This document shows, one piece after another, positions 55,802 through 64,000 of a stretch of DNA of 64,000 nucleotides. Positions within the stretch are counted from its first letter, which is position 1, and each line of letters starts with the position of its first letter. Below the pieces are notes generated by a model. That model saw only the letters and a program-made list of their open reading frames with translations, was not told the DNA's origin and did not search any database. A program made the translations under genes and the position numbers. The stretch comes from Ectothiorhodospira sp. BSL-9 (GTDB taxonomy: Bacteria > Pseudomonadota > Gammaproteobacteria > Ectothiorhodospirales > Ectothiorhodospiraceae). The stretch is from assembly GCF_001632845.1 (NCBI RefSeq), contig NZ_CP011994.1:2676001-2740000 (forward strand). The letters run 5' to 3'.

Positions 55802-56724
55802 CCACTTCTGCCTGGGGAACGCCGGCGGCACTCAGGGAAAGCTCCCACACAGGGTCTTACCGGGGTCGGGAACGCGTGGAGTTCGACGAACCGGTGCAGA
55901 CTGACGGCGGCTGGACCGTGGGCTACCTGGATGTGCTGTTGCTGCTCGTGACGCTTTTTGCGGCCTTGCTGGCTGCGGCCTATCTGCAGATCGACGAACT
56001 GCAGGGGCGGTTCGCAAAGGCGGACAGCGAACCCCAAACCGTGAACCTGCAAACCTTGCTGGAGCCAGCGATGCCAGAGGCGACGCCGGGCATGCCGTCC
56101 TCCGATCCGCCCACGGGATGGCCCATGGACCCGGCCCCGCCGTTACCACCGATCTCCTATCCCGCACCGGAACTGTTGACCCAGACCATCCCGGTGTTGT
56201 CCATGACGGACAAGGCACCGGCTCCCCGCATCGAGTCGGTCCCGGCGCCCATCCTGCTGGAACCTGCCGAGTCCCCCGAGGTTCCGCCGGCATTGGAGGC
56301 GCTGGCCGATCTGGTGGCGGGCCAGGGAGCGGAACAGCCACTGGAGATGCTCATCGAGGAGCATCAGGTGCGCCTGGAAGTGGGTAACGACATCCTGTTT
56401 CCTTCCGGTACGGCCCAGTTGAGTGAGGCGGGTATCGGTCTTCTGGAGGAGGTCTATCAGGTCCTGGCCCGGGAGGAGCTGAGCATCATCGTCGAGGGTC
56501 ACACGGATGATGTCCCCATCAATACGGAGCGGTTTCCTTCCAACTGGGAGCTGTCCTCCTTGCGCGCCACCACGGTGGCACGGCAGCTTATCGAGCTGGG
56601 CGTCCCGGCCGAGCAGCTGCGCATTGCCGGTCACGCCCACACCCGTCCCCGGGCGCCCAATGACACACCGGAAAACCGTGCCCAGAACCGCCGGGTGAGC
56701 CTGGTGCTCGAAGTGGCCCGGTAA
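55798..56724 (+). CDS. MotB/OmpA-like peptidoglycan-binding stator partner
   Basis: 308 residues from MTTSAWGTPAALRESSHTGS. One span near residues 40-60 (VGYLDVLLLLVTLFAALLAA) includes the Asp expected for proton passage (GYLDVLLLL). A long Pro-rich linker (about 85-180) leads to an OmpA-type domain: NDILFPSGTAQLSEAGIGLL, IIVEGHTDDVPINTERFPSN, WELSSLRATTVARQL, NRAQNRRVSLVLE. The linker is longer than in typical MotB. ATG overlaps the MotA-like stop. Confidence 0.88.
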   Translation: MTTSAWGTPAALRESSHTGSYRGRERVEFDEPVQTDGGWTVGYLDVLLLLVTLFAALLAAAYLQIDELQGRFAKADSEPQTVNLQTLLEPAMPEATPGMPSSDPPTGWPMDPAPPLPPISYPAPELLTQTIPVLSMTDKAPAPRIESVPAPILLEPAESPEVPPALEALADLVAGQGAEQPLEMLIEEHQVRLEVGNDILFPSGTAQLSEAGIGLLEEVYQVLAREELSIIVEGHTDDVPINTERFPSNWELSSLRATTVARQLIELGVPAEQLRIAGHAHTRPRAPNDTPENRAQNRRVSLVLEVAR

Positions 56725-56759
56725 AGAGATTTGCCACCTTTCTGCCTATACTGGCGGAC

Positions 56760-57836
56760 ATGACCATACTCAACGCTATTCTGGATCTTGCGCTGACGGC
56801 CGCCCCCTGGCTGCTTCTGGGTTTGCTGGCAGCGGGCATCATCAAGGGGTTTCTCTCCGAGGCCCGGATGAAAAGCTGGGTGGGCGGCGAGGGCCTGAAG
56901 GGGATTTCCCGGGCGGCCGTTATCGGGGCGCCATTGCCCCTGTGCTCCTGTGGGGCGATTCCCACCGGCCTTGCCTTGTACCGGGGTGGGGCGGGGCGGG
57001 GACCCTCCACTGCCTTCATGATCGGTACGCCGGGGATCGGGGTCGATTCACTGGCGATCAGCTATGCCTTGCTCGGGCCCTTCATGATGGTGGCAAGGGC
57101 CGCAGGTGCGGTCACAACGGCCGTGACCACTGGATTGCTGGTGAATCTGAGTCGCCCGGCCGCGACGCCAGGCGCCGAATCCCCTGAGACCAATGGGGCA
57201 GGTGACAGCTGTTCCTCCGGTTGTTGCAGCACGGGTTGCGACGGAGAGCCTGAATCACGGGCTGCAGGAGCAAGCGAGGCCGGGTGGCGGGTTCGCCTGG
57301 CCTCCGGCATGCGCTATGCCTTTTCCGATCTGCTGGATGACATCAGCACCTGGATACTGGCGGGGCTGATCCTCGCCGGTGCGCTGGTGGCCCTGGTGCC
57401 CCCGGAGTCCCTGTCGCAATGGGGTAGTGGGCCGCTGGCCATGCTGGTGATGGCCCTCATCGGGGTGCCTCTCTATATTTGCGCCACCGCAGCCACCCCG
57501 GTGGCGGCGGGAATGCTCGTGGCCGGTGTTTCCCCTGGCACGGCGCTGGTCTTCCTGCTGGCCGGGCCCATCACCAGCATGGCCACGTTGGGGGTTTTGC
57601 GCCGGGAAATGGGCAATCAGGCCCTGGCGCTTTACATGACCGGCATCGTGACCACCACGATTGCCCTGGGGCTGATAGTGGACCTGATCGTGCAGGCCAG
57701 TGGCCTGGATCTCACACAACAACTGGGGGCAGCCCGTGAGCTGACGCCCATGTGGCTGGAAATCACCGCGCTGGTGATCCTTCTGGCTGTGGCGATTCGC
57801 CCGGCACGCCGAGTCCTGATGCACCGCTGGAGCTGA
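56760..57836 (+). CDS. SO_0444-type metal efflux permease
   Basis: 358 residues, about ten spans. PLPLCSCGAIPTGLALYRGG is the signature of the permease family (DUF318-like) proposed to export copper or zinc. A cytosolic loop near residues 145-165 is rich in cysteine (DSCSSGCCSTGCDGE), a likely metal-binding site. The second half repeats the fold (PLYICATAATPVAAGMLV, GPITSMATLGVLRRE). It follows the MotB-like gene by 35 bases but has no obvious functional link. Confidence 0.85.
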   Translation: MTILNAILDLALTAAPWLLLGLLAAGIIKGFLSEARMKSWVGGEGLKGISRAAVIGAPLPLCSCGAIPTGLALYRGGAGRGPSTAFMIGTPGIGVDSLAISYALLGPFMMVARAAGAVTTAVTTGLLVNLSRPAATPGAESPETNGAGDSCSSGCCSTGCDGEPESRAAGASEAGWRVRLASGMRYAFSDLLDDISTWILAGLILAGALVALVPPESLSQWGSGPLAMLVMALIGVPLYICATAATPVAAGMLVAGVSPGTALVFLLAGPITSMATLGVLRREMGNQALALYMTGIVTTTIALGLIVDLIVQASGLDLTQQLGAARELTPMWLEITALVILLAVAIRPARRVLMHRWS

Positions 57837-57839
57837 ACC

Positions 57840-58032
57840 ATGTGCGGACGTTACGCCCTGCATACGGCCTGCAGCCGTATCGCTCTGGCTGGATCCTGCC
57901 ATCACCGAGCGCCAGCCCATCCGCCATTTGATGCGTCGCCTGGCCCCGGAACGTCTTACCTGTCATCCCGTCAGCCAGCGCGTGAATCATGCCTCACATG
58001 AAGGGATGGACCTGATTGAACCAGTGCCCTGA
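57840..58032 (+). pseudogene. SRAP (YedK/HMCES) gene remnant
   Basis: MCGRYALHTACSRIAL begins like all SRAP proteins, whose Cys 2 crosslinks abasic sites in single-stranded DNA. A different frame further on gives LAPERLTCHPVSQRVNHASH, EGMDLIEPVP, the SRAP C-terminus. The catalytic middle (over 100 residues) is gone. An internal deletion has left only the ends. Confidence 0.8.
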
Positions 58033-58194
58033 CCCGGTCTACACATGGTCGACTTACAGTCGGGCAGCTGATGTGGGAGCATTTTCGATGGCAGGTCACC
58101 CAAGGATGCATGGGGCACAACCATGTGACGTGGGAGATCGATCGGGGAACGGCCTTGGGGCAATTCCCCTAATGACGAATAGGGGCAGAGCTTC

Positions 58195-58794
58195 ATGGTT
58201 GAACTGATATTGCTGGGGGTGCTTTTACTGGGCGTCGTGGCCATCATTGGCTGGACGATTTCCATCTTCAACCGCTTGGTCACCCTGCGTAATCAGGTGG
58301 CCAACGGATTCGCGCAAATCGACGTGCAGTTGACGCGTCGCCATGATTTGATCCCCAACCTGGTGGAAACAGCCAAGGGCTATCTGCGGCACGAACGGGA
58401 AACCCTGGAAGCAGTGATCCAGGCCCGCAACCAGGCCGCCGCGGGCCTGAAACAGGCGGCGGCCGACCCTACCAACGCCTTGGCCATCCAGCAACTGGCC
58501 GGTGCCGAGGGTGCCCTGGCGGGTCTGATGGGTCGCCTGTTTGCGCTCTCCGAGGCCTATCCGGACCTGCAGGCCAGCGAGAACATGCAGCAGCTTTCGG
58601 CAGAGCTGGCGGCCACGGAGGATCGCGTCGCACTGGCCCGTCAGGCCTTTAACGACTCTGTGCTCAACTACAACAATGCCCGGGAGATCTTCCCGAATCG
58701 TCTTGTCGCGGGGCCGATGGGGTTTGAGGCCGCGCAGCTGCTGCAGATCGAAAACGTCTCCATGCGTCAGGCGCCCAAGGTGTCATTTGGTTGA
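58195..58794 (+). CDS. LemA family protein
   Basis: 199 residues with an N-terminal span (ELILLGVLLLGVVAIIGWTI) and the LemA four-helix bundle: NRLVTLRNQVANGFAQIDVQ, LTRRHDLIPNLVETAKGYLR, HERETLEAVIQARNQA and YNNAREIFPNRLVAGPMGFE. Function unknown, envelope-associated. AGGGGCAGAG precedes the ATG. Its last 12 bases overlap, tail to tail, the 3' end of a GIDE-LemA fusion gene on the other strand. Confidence 0.94.
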   Translation: MVELILLGVLLLGVVAIIGWTISIFNRLVTLRNQVANGFAQIDVQLTRRHDLIPNLVETAKGYLRHERETLEAVIQARNQAAAGLKQAAADPTNALAIQQLAGAEGALAGLMGRLFALSEAYPDLQASENMQQLSAELAATEDRVALARQAFNDSVLNYNNAREIFPNRLVAGPMGFEAAQLLQIENVSMRQAPKVSFG

Positions 58795-61131
58795 TGGCAC
58801 CATGGCGGATACATCGGGCGGCGTGGCAACCGACACCTCCGCTCGGAAAAAATCACGCCGGCGGAATCGGAGCAGGGTAGCCAGAAAGACCTCCGGAACA
58901 TGCCCCAGGCGTGTGTTGTATCGCTCCACGGCATGGTTGAATCCGTCCCGCATGAAGGCTACCTCGTTTTCCAGTGCCACCAGAGTGTCATGGAACCCGA
59001 TCATCGCCTGAGATGTGGTGAGATCAGGATAGGACTCGCGCAACAGGCGCAGCTGTTGCAGCAGCTGCTGCTCAACGCCCAGCAGCTGCTCTGCCCTGGG
59101 AATATCCACTGACTCGTTGCTGGCCTGGGTGCGCAGCTGGGCCAATCTCTCCTGCAGTTCCCGCTCGTGGGCCATGGAGGTCTTGACGACCTCCTGGATG
59201 GCCGGGATCAGGGTGGCCCGTTTTTGCAGGGACACGCCAATATTCGACCAGGTGGTGTCCACGCGATTTCTCAGGAACACCAGGTCGTTGTACATCAGCA
59301 CCACCACGGCAATCAGCATGTAAATGGGGGTGATCATCGCCGCAATGAGCAGAGCAGCCCCATTGAATGCCCCCATCAGTCCAATCAGGGTCAGCAGTGC
59401 CGCCAGGGCTGCAATGAAGCCCAGGGTCAGGGAAGTAAAGCCGCCCCGGGCCTTGCGGAGCATCAGCTGAGCCTCGCTGAGATTGCTGAGGAGGTAAGGC
59501 GGTTCAGAGGTCGCCATGTACAGCGACTGCTGGGTTTCGGGGTCAATCTGTGCCCGTCCCAGGGCATAGAGGGTGTCGCCCACGTCCAGGCGCTCCTCCG
59601 TATGCCGGTAGCGACCACTACTGACGATCGCGCCGCCGGGTGCCCGATCCCTTTGGCGCTGGGTGTGTTTGCGGGTTGTGATGACCTGAGCGCCTTCGGG
59701 ATCAATGGGGAAGTCACCCTCACGATCACGACAGATGAAGCGTTTACCCACCTTTTCCTCACTGATCGTGACCCAGCTGTCCTTCTTTGTGCCGCGATTT
59801 TCCTCCAGTTTGTAGTGATAATAGACACATCGTGTCTTTTCGATAGGTGAGGTGAGTGCTTCGTGCTGAGGCGCGGGGAGTATTTCACCCTTGAGTTCCG
59901 TAAGTCCGTAGGTGGCACCGGCACTGGGGCTGGTGGGTATGTTTTCAATGGTGCGTTTGAGATGAATCATCGATAACCCGATGGGCAGCAAGAAGATGGC
60001 ACCCAGGGCCCCGAGAACGAGGATCAACATCGGGACTCCACCTTCCAGGCGGGTGGGTTCAAAGTTTGCCTCCCTGACTTCCATGGCCTGTATGGCCTCA
60101 CTGCCCAGGGGAATGGGATTCGGCCGTTCCCACCCGCTCAGGCTTGCCACCAGGCGCTCAGGCCAGTGCTCCCATGTGCCACGCACGCGCTCGGTGGTTC
60201 GCGCAACATTGATATGCAGGCGTTCAACCAGTCGGGCTTGTTCCTCGGGTAGATGGGTGTGCAACGCGCCGCTCCATGTGGCCAGACCGTCCCAATGCCC
60301 GTCCCAGTGCAGGCCATGCTGGCTCAGTGTTCCCTGAATGGTCTCTCTGGCGGCCGAGGAGGCGGCCTCTTGCTGCTCCATGGCCACCTGCAGATCGATC
60401 CTGGCCGCAGCCAGGCTCCACAGCATCAGCAAGACCAATGTGGAAATCATCAGTAAACTGAGGAAGGCAGCCACCTTGTGGATGCGCAGGGACCAGCACA
60501 GGGTGAGCACGATCAGGGCCACAGCGGCCAGTGAGAACCAGATGGATGTGAGCGTGGTGCGGGCAAGGGACTGACGCTGATGCGATTCCCCGAAAGCGGA
60601 TACCCGGGCCACGTAATGCTCCGGTAGTCCACGTAGCTGGACCCCCAGAGTGTGGGCCACGGGAGTGGCCAGGCCCAGCACCGTGATCGTATCCCCCGGG
60701 TCGATCCGGTACTCGGTGAAACGCCGATCCCCCCGGGTCTGCTGGTATTTTCTGGGCGCCGAGAAGCCTTGGCGGCCTCTATCGCTGTATATCCTCACGC
60801 TGCCTGTTTCGTCCTCGAGCCGCAGGAAACTGGTGGCGTCGCGAGTGTCGCTGACCGTTCGCCAATAGTAACCCCCTTCCGAGTCACGTACCTTGCGCTC
60901 CTCGACATGTCGAAAATACAGCGTCTGCCGTCGGGAACTGGGTGCAGTGACCATGGGACCATCACTGGTAGCCTTACCCGACAGTTGCACCACGCCGGGA
61001 ATGATTTCGGCCACCTTGATCTCGGGCAGTCGCTCCACCGCCCGCATGTGCCCCATGCTCGTCAGGCCGGAATGGGCGGCATAGCCGGCCGCGAGGGACA
61101 GCAGAAGGATCGCAATCAGGCGCAGTAGCAT
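58783..61131 (-). CDS. Tandem GIDE-like and LemA-like fusion membrane protein
   Basis: 782 residues. A signal-like span (LIAILLLSLAAGYAAHSGLT), a first GIDE-like domain (about 45-150: VQLSGKATSDGPMVTAPSSR, RQTLYFRHVEERKVRDSEGG), spans near 195-250, a helical segment, another span near 375, a second GIDE-like domain (about 400-535: LKGEILPAPQHEALTSPIEK, TRCVYYHYKLEENRGTKKDS), two spans, and a C-terminal LemA-like bundle (LVFLRNRVDTTWSNIGVSLQ, KRATLIPAIQEVVKTSMAHE). It is convergent with the stand-alone lemA. The LemA-like end suggests the two proteins work together; role unknown. Confidence 0.8.
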   Translation of the reverse strand: MLLRLIAILLLSLAAGYAAHSGLTSMGHMRAVERLPEIKVAEIIPGVVQLSGKATSDGPMVTAPSSRRQTLYFRHVEERKVRDSEGGYYWRTVSDTRDATSFLRLEDETGSVRIYSDRGRQGFSAPRKYQQTRGDRRFTEYRIDPGDTITVLGLATPVAHTLGVQLRGLPEHYVARVSAFGESHQRQSLARTTLTSIWFSLAAVALIVLTLCWSLRIHKVAAFLSLLMISTLVLLMLWSLAAARIDLQVAMEQQEAASSAARETIQGTLSQHGLHWDGHWDGLATWSGALHTHLPEEQARLVERLHINVARTTERVRGTWEHWPERLVASLSGWERPNPIPLGSEAIQAMEVREANFEPTRLEGGVPMLILVLGALGAIFLLPIGLSMIHLKRTIENIPTSPSAGATYGLTELKGEILPAPQHEALTSPIEKTRCVYYHYKLEENRGTKKDSWVTISEEKVGKRFICRDREGDFPIDPEGAQVITTRKHTQRQRDRAPGGAIVSSGRYRHTEERLDVGDTLYALGRAQIDPETQQSLYMATSEPPYLLSNLSEAQLMLRKARGGFTSLTLGFIAALAALLTLIGLMGAFNGAALLIAAMITPIYMLIAVVVLMYNDLVFLRNRVDTTWSNIGVSLQKRATLIPAIQEVVKTSMAHERELQERLAQLRTQASNESVDIPRAEQLLGVEQQLLQQLRLLRESYPDLTTSQAMIGFHDTLVALENEVAFMRDGFNHAVERYNTRLGHVPEVFLATLLRFRRRDFFRAEVSVATPPDVSAMVPSTK

Positions 61132-61290
61132 CGAGTGGGTCCATGTGGCGGGCGAACCTCAAGCATCAATGGCGATACAGGGGCTGGCAAGTCATCTGCA
61201 CGTCGTCCAAGGGGCGACCGCGGTCCACCACCGCAACCTGTCTCCCACCCGGGCGCGACCCTGGCGCCTGAGTTTCTTATACTGGCAGGC

Positions 61291-62052
61291 ATGGAGATAC
61301 CCAGGGGTGTGAGTGCTCGTATCGAGCCGCTGGCATGTTCAGGTCACGGGCCTGTGGCCGGCCTGGATGGTTGCCGGGGGCGATGGTTGTGCGTGATGGG
61401 TGATCCTCACTGCCCCGAGACGATCCGTGCCTTGATCCTGGAGAACCCACGCGATCTCCTGCACCTGGATCCCCGTCCCCAGGTGGTGGGTGCGGACATT
61501 CCCATTGGATTGGCAGACATGGCGCCTCGCCGTGCCGATGTGGAGGCCCGTCAGCGCCTGGGTCGCCCACGCGGCAGCAGCGTATTCCCGGCACCCTTGC
61601 GGGTGATGCTGCAGGCCCCATCCTACGAGCAGGCCTGCCTGCTCGGTCGCCAGCAGGCGGGGCGGGCCCTGTCCCGGCAAACCTGGAACATCATTCCCAT
61701 GATCCGGGCCATGGACAACTTCCTGCAGGAGTGCGGTGACCGTCAGGCCTGGGTACGGGAGGTGCATCCTGAACTGAGCTTTCAGGCATGGAATCAGGGC
61801 CAGGCCATGACGCACAACAAGAAGACACCCGAGGGTCGCCGGGAGCGACATAGCCTGTTGGAGGCGACTTTCCCGGGAGCACACGAGGCAGCCTGCCGTG
61901 ATCTGGTCCATGAACGCTACGCACCGGACGATCTGCTGGATGCCTTCGCCGTGTTCTGGACCGCAGCCCGGATCGCTCAAGGGCGTGCCATTCGACTGCC
62001 CAAGGTGCCGGAGAAGGACGCCACCGGGCTACCCATGGAGATCGTGTGCTGA
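61291..62052 (+). CDS. DUF429 family protein
   Basis: 253 residues from MEIPRGVSARIEPLACSGHG. VAGLDGCRGRWLCVMGD and VVGADIPIGLADMAPRRADV are the two Asp-bearing RNase-H-like strands; RPRGSSVFPAPLR, REVHPELSFQAWN and DDLLDAFAVFWTAARIAQGR complete the family pattern. A nuclease-like role has been suggested for the fold but is unproven. The 52-codon upstream extension is open but unconserved. Confidence 0.85.
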   Translation: MEIPRGVSARIEPLACSGHGPVAGLDGCRGRWLCVMGDPHCPETIRALILENPRDLLHLDPRPQVVGADIPIGLADMAPRRADVEARQRLGRPRGSSVFPAPLRVMLQAPSYEQACLLGRQQAGRALSRQTWNIIPMIRAMDNFLQECGDRQAWVREVHPELSFQAWNQGQAMTHNKKTPEGRRERHSLLEATFPGAHEAACRDLVHERYAPDDLLDAFAVFWTAARIAQGRAIRLPKVPEKDATGLPMEIVC

Positions 62053-62183
62053 TGAGTTATCGACTGGCGATCAGGGCTTGGCAAGTCAGCCGTGCGTCTT
62101 CCTGACCATGTCATCACCGCTGCCCGGGATGCTCGCAACCCGTACTCCGTGGTTTGCAAATCCCCAGGGTCTTCATCCGTGAA

Positions 62184-62474
62184 GACGAGGCCAGCGAGGG
62201 TGCCCTGGCCATGGATGGCAAGGAGGTTTCTGGACCGAGCCTGGACAGGGGCGTGATCTTCCAGAATCACAGCCTGCTGCCCTGGCTCTCGGCCCTGTCC
62301 AACGTGGCCTTCGCGGTTCGTTCCCGCTGGCCGGACTGGTCGCGCACCAAGGTGCAGGAGCACAGCCTGAAATATCTGGACATGGTGGGGTTGGGCGGCT
62401 CCGAGTACAAGAAGCCGGCGGAGCTGTCCGGAGGCATAAGACAGCGCGTGGGCATCGCCCGGGCATTCGCCATC
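62184..62474 (+). pseudogene. Nitrate-type ABC transporter ATPase fragment
   Basis: About 97 codons: MDGKEVSGPSLDRGVIFQNH, SLLPWLSALSNVAFAVRSRW, then YKKPAELSGGIRQRVGIARA. The Q loop and signature motif are present; Walker A (upstream) and Walker B (downstream) are missing. It matches NrtD/NasD-type nitrate, sulfonate or taurine importers. Both ends are cut. Confidence 0.8.
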
Positions 62475-62487
62475 GCGGGCAGTGGCT

Positions 62488-62934
62488 TTATCCCCTCCAG
62501 TCGGGGCGTGGGCTCAACCAGGCGAACAGCAGCCCACCCAGCGCACCCGCCAGTGCCAGCGCCAGGATGCCGGTGGAGAACCTTGATGCACCGATCAGGG
62601 TGGCCGGCAGCAACTGGTTCATCACCACCAGGGCGACCGAGATGCCGGCGGCGCCGGCCAGGGTGTGGAGCGCGATACGGGCCTCTGGCCACCAACGTGC
62701 AATCAGTCCACTCACGGGCAGGGCGATCAAGAAGGCGGCTGCCACCAGCACGCCGTAGGTGGGGGCAAAGTTCAACAGATCATGGGCGGTGCTCTGCAGT
62801 CGCAACGTCATGTTCATGGGCGCCCCCAGGGCCTGGACCATGGCCAGGTTGAATTGGGTCTGGATGATGCTGCCCAGTAACGTGGCCAGGACAAGACCCG
62901 CAAACCAGGCCAAAGCCGTCTTGAGTCGCTGCAT
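62488..62934 (-). CDS. Small hypothetical membrane protein
   Basis: 148 residues from MQRLKTALAWFAGLVLATLL. Four spans (first at 5-25; then around YGVLVAAAFLIALPVSGLIA, TLAGAAGISVALVVMNQLLP, and FSTGILALALAGALGGLLFA). No family recognised. The 5' region is divergent from the sugar dehydrogenase gene; the 3' end abuts the ABC fragment. Confidence 0.7.
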   Translation of the reverse strand: MQRLKTALAWFAGLVLATLLGSIIQTQFNLAMVQALGAPMNMTLRLQSTAHDLLNFAPTYGVLVAAAFLIALPVSGLIARWWPEARIALHTLAGAAGISVALVVMNQLLPATLIGASRFSTGILALALAGALGGLLFAWLSPRPDWRG

Positions 62935-63027
62935 GACACCTGCCTCCTCGATGCTGCTGCCGTGATGGCCCTCAAGGCCCTGCATGGGTATTCTTGCAGC
63001 TAAGCCCACCGAAATCACGTTGCCGCC

Positions 63028-64000
63028 ATGACCCTGCGACTGATGAAGGCATTACCCCTGGTCCTGATGCTGCTGGCCACTCCACTCAAGGCGGCGGATT
63101 ACCGACTCGATACGATCGCCTCGGGGCTGGAGCATCCCTGGTCCCTGGCCTTTTTGCCGGATGGGCGCATGCTGGTCACCGAGCGGGCAGGGCGCCTGCG
63201 GGTGATCGAGAACGGGGAACTTCAGGAGGCGCCTGTGGAGGGCGTGCCGTCATCCTTCGTTCGCAGCCAGGGCGGGTTGCTGGAGGTACTGCCCCATCCG
63301 GACTTCGAGCGTCACCCCTACCTGTTTCTCACCCAGGCCGTGGGCGAGCCGCGCGCCAACACCACGCGGCTGATCCGGGGGCGGCTGGAAGGCAACACCC
63401 TCACGGAGGTGGAGGTTCTGTTCGAGGCGACGCCACGGCGAACCCGGCCGGTGCACTACGGAGGGCGCATGACCTTCCTGGACGATGGCACCCTGTTGCT
63501 CGGGCTGGGGGATGGCTTCGATCATCGCGAAGACGCCCAGCGACTGGACAGTCACACCGGTACCATCGTGAGACTGAACCCGGAAGACGGCCGTGCCCCC
63601 GACGATAACCCCTTCGTAGGTCGCGATGATGCGCTGCCGGAGATCTACAGCTACGGCCACCGCAATGTGCAGGGCCTGGTATGGGATGCACAGACCGGCA
63701 TTCTCTGGTCGCACGAGCATGGCCCACGTGGCGGCGATGAACTCAATATCATCCAGCCGGGCGCCAACTACGGCTGGCCCGTCGCCACCCACGGGGTTGA
63801 TTACTCCGGCGCCATCATCACCCCTCACACCTCGTTGCCGGGCACGGAAGACCCCATCCATCACTGGACGCCGGCGATCGCCCCGGCGGGCATGACCCTG
63901 TATCGCGGCGATCTCTTCCCCGAGTGGCAGGGCAGCCTGTTCATCACCTCCCTGGTCCAGCGCCATGTGCGCCGCCTCACCCTGGACGGGACACGGGTGG
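63028..64000 (+). CDS. PQQ-dependent aldose sugar dehydrogenase (partial)
   Basis: 324 codons to the right edge, no stop reached. Signal peptide MKALPLVLMLLATPLKA, then the six-bladed propeller of soluble glucose/sorbosone dehydrogenases: GLEHPWSLAFLPDGRMLVTE, RAGRLRVIENG, HYGGRMTFLDDGTLLLGLGD, RNVQGLVWDAQTGILWSHEH, GPRGGDELNIIQPGANYGWP. These include the catalytic-His region and PQQ/calcium-binding loops. A periplasmic dehydrogenase is expected. The ATG follows a short region shared with the divergent membrane-protein gene. Confidence 0.93.
   Translation, partial: MTLRLMKALPLVLMLLATPLKAADYRLDTIASGLEHPWSLAFLPDGRMLVTERAGRLRVIENGELQEAPVEGVPSSFVRSQGGLLEVLPHPDFERHPYLFLTQAVGEPRANTTRLIRGRLEGNTLTEVEVLFEATPRRTRPVHYGGRMTFLDDGTLLLGLGDGFDHREDAQRLDSHTGTIVRLNPEDGRAPDDNPFVGRDDALPEIYSYGHRNVQGLVWDAQTGILWSHEHGPRGGDELNIIQPGANYGWPVATHGVDYSGAIITPHTSLPGTEDPIHHWTPAIAPAGMTLYRGDLFPEWQGSLFITSLVQRHVRRLTLDGTRV

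Overview
The window is GC-rich gammaproteobacterial chromosome. The core order (pyrG-kdsA-eno-ftsB-ispD-ispF, then mutS, pcm, recA-recX-alaS-lysC-csrA-tRNA-Ser) is the usual gammaproteobacterial one. A light-harvesting alpha/beta gene pair at 54.1-54.5 kb, preceded by a PpsR/CrtJ-type site, points to a purple phototroph. A member of the Ectothiorhodospiraceae or a related purple sulfur lineage is my inference; no 16S or reaction-centre gene is present to settle it.

Region 1 (1-15650) is housekeeping: CTP and KDO synthesis, enolase, a division protein, two MEP-pathway isoprenoid enzymes, ferredoxin, mismatch repair, protein repair, a PilZ protein, the recA/recX/alaS block, aspartokinase, csrA and tRNA-Ser(GCT) with its terminator.

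Region 2 (15651 to about 39250) is an accessory island abutting the 3' end of tRNA-Ser. Its edges hold wrecked genes of a PFGI-1-type integrative conjugative element: a relaxase with a large internal deletion, a PilL-like lipoprotein-type gene, a TraG-like chimera, and frameshifted or truncated fragments. Between them lies a compact defence-type operon on the + strand: N-terminally truncated SNF2 helicase with a C-terminal DUF3883-like domain; AbrB/MazF toxin-antitoxin pair; DUF1156 adenine methyltransferase carrying a nine-G tract; AAA ATPase; PD-(D/E)XK-like protein; PUA/EVE-like protein; small ORF; DUF499 ATPase. Many of these genes overlap by ATGA. Two identical IS3-family elements and one IS605-type element (TnpA plus TnpB) have landed in it. 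Removing each element on paper restores an exact reading frame, so the ancestral operon can be reconstructed base by base.

Region 3 (39250-48480) holds signalling genes (a hybrid PAS histidine kinase and a 7TM diguanylate cyclase), a DUF2237 gene, a probable Zur-controlled zinc-starvation operon (zinc-finger-less DksA, COG0523 GTPase, DUF1826) with a palindromic operator candidate, a lipoprotein, a rhodanese relic and a methyltransferase broken by an amber codon.

Region 4 (48480-51860) is a second mobile zone: an IscB element with its upstream omega-RNA region sits between two truncated genes (a transsulfuration-type PLP enzyme and higB). It is followed by intact higA and by fragments of an integrase, a histidine kinase and a GGDEF-EAL protein.

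Region 5 (51860-64000) has a membrane protein, a flavodiiron protein, the light-harvesting pair, a MotA/MotB-like pair, an SO_0444-type metal efflux permease, a SRAP relic, LemA and a GIDE-LemA fusion that converge and overlap, DUF429, an ABC transporter fragment, a small membrane protein, and the 5' part of a PQQ-type sugar dehydrogenase.
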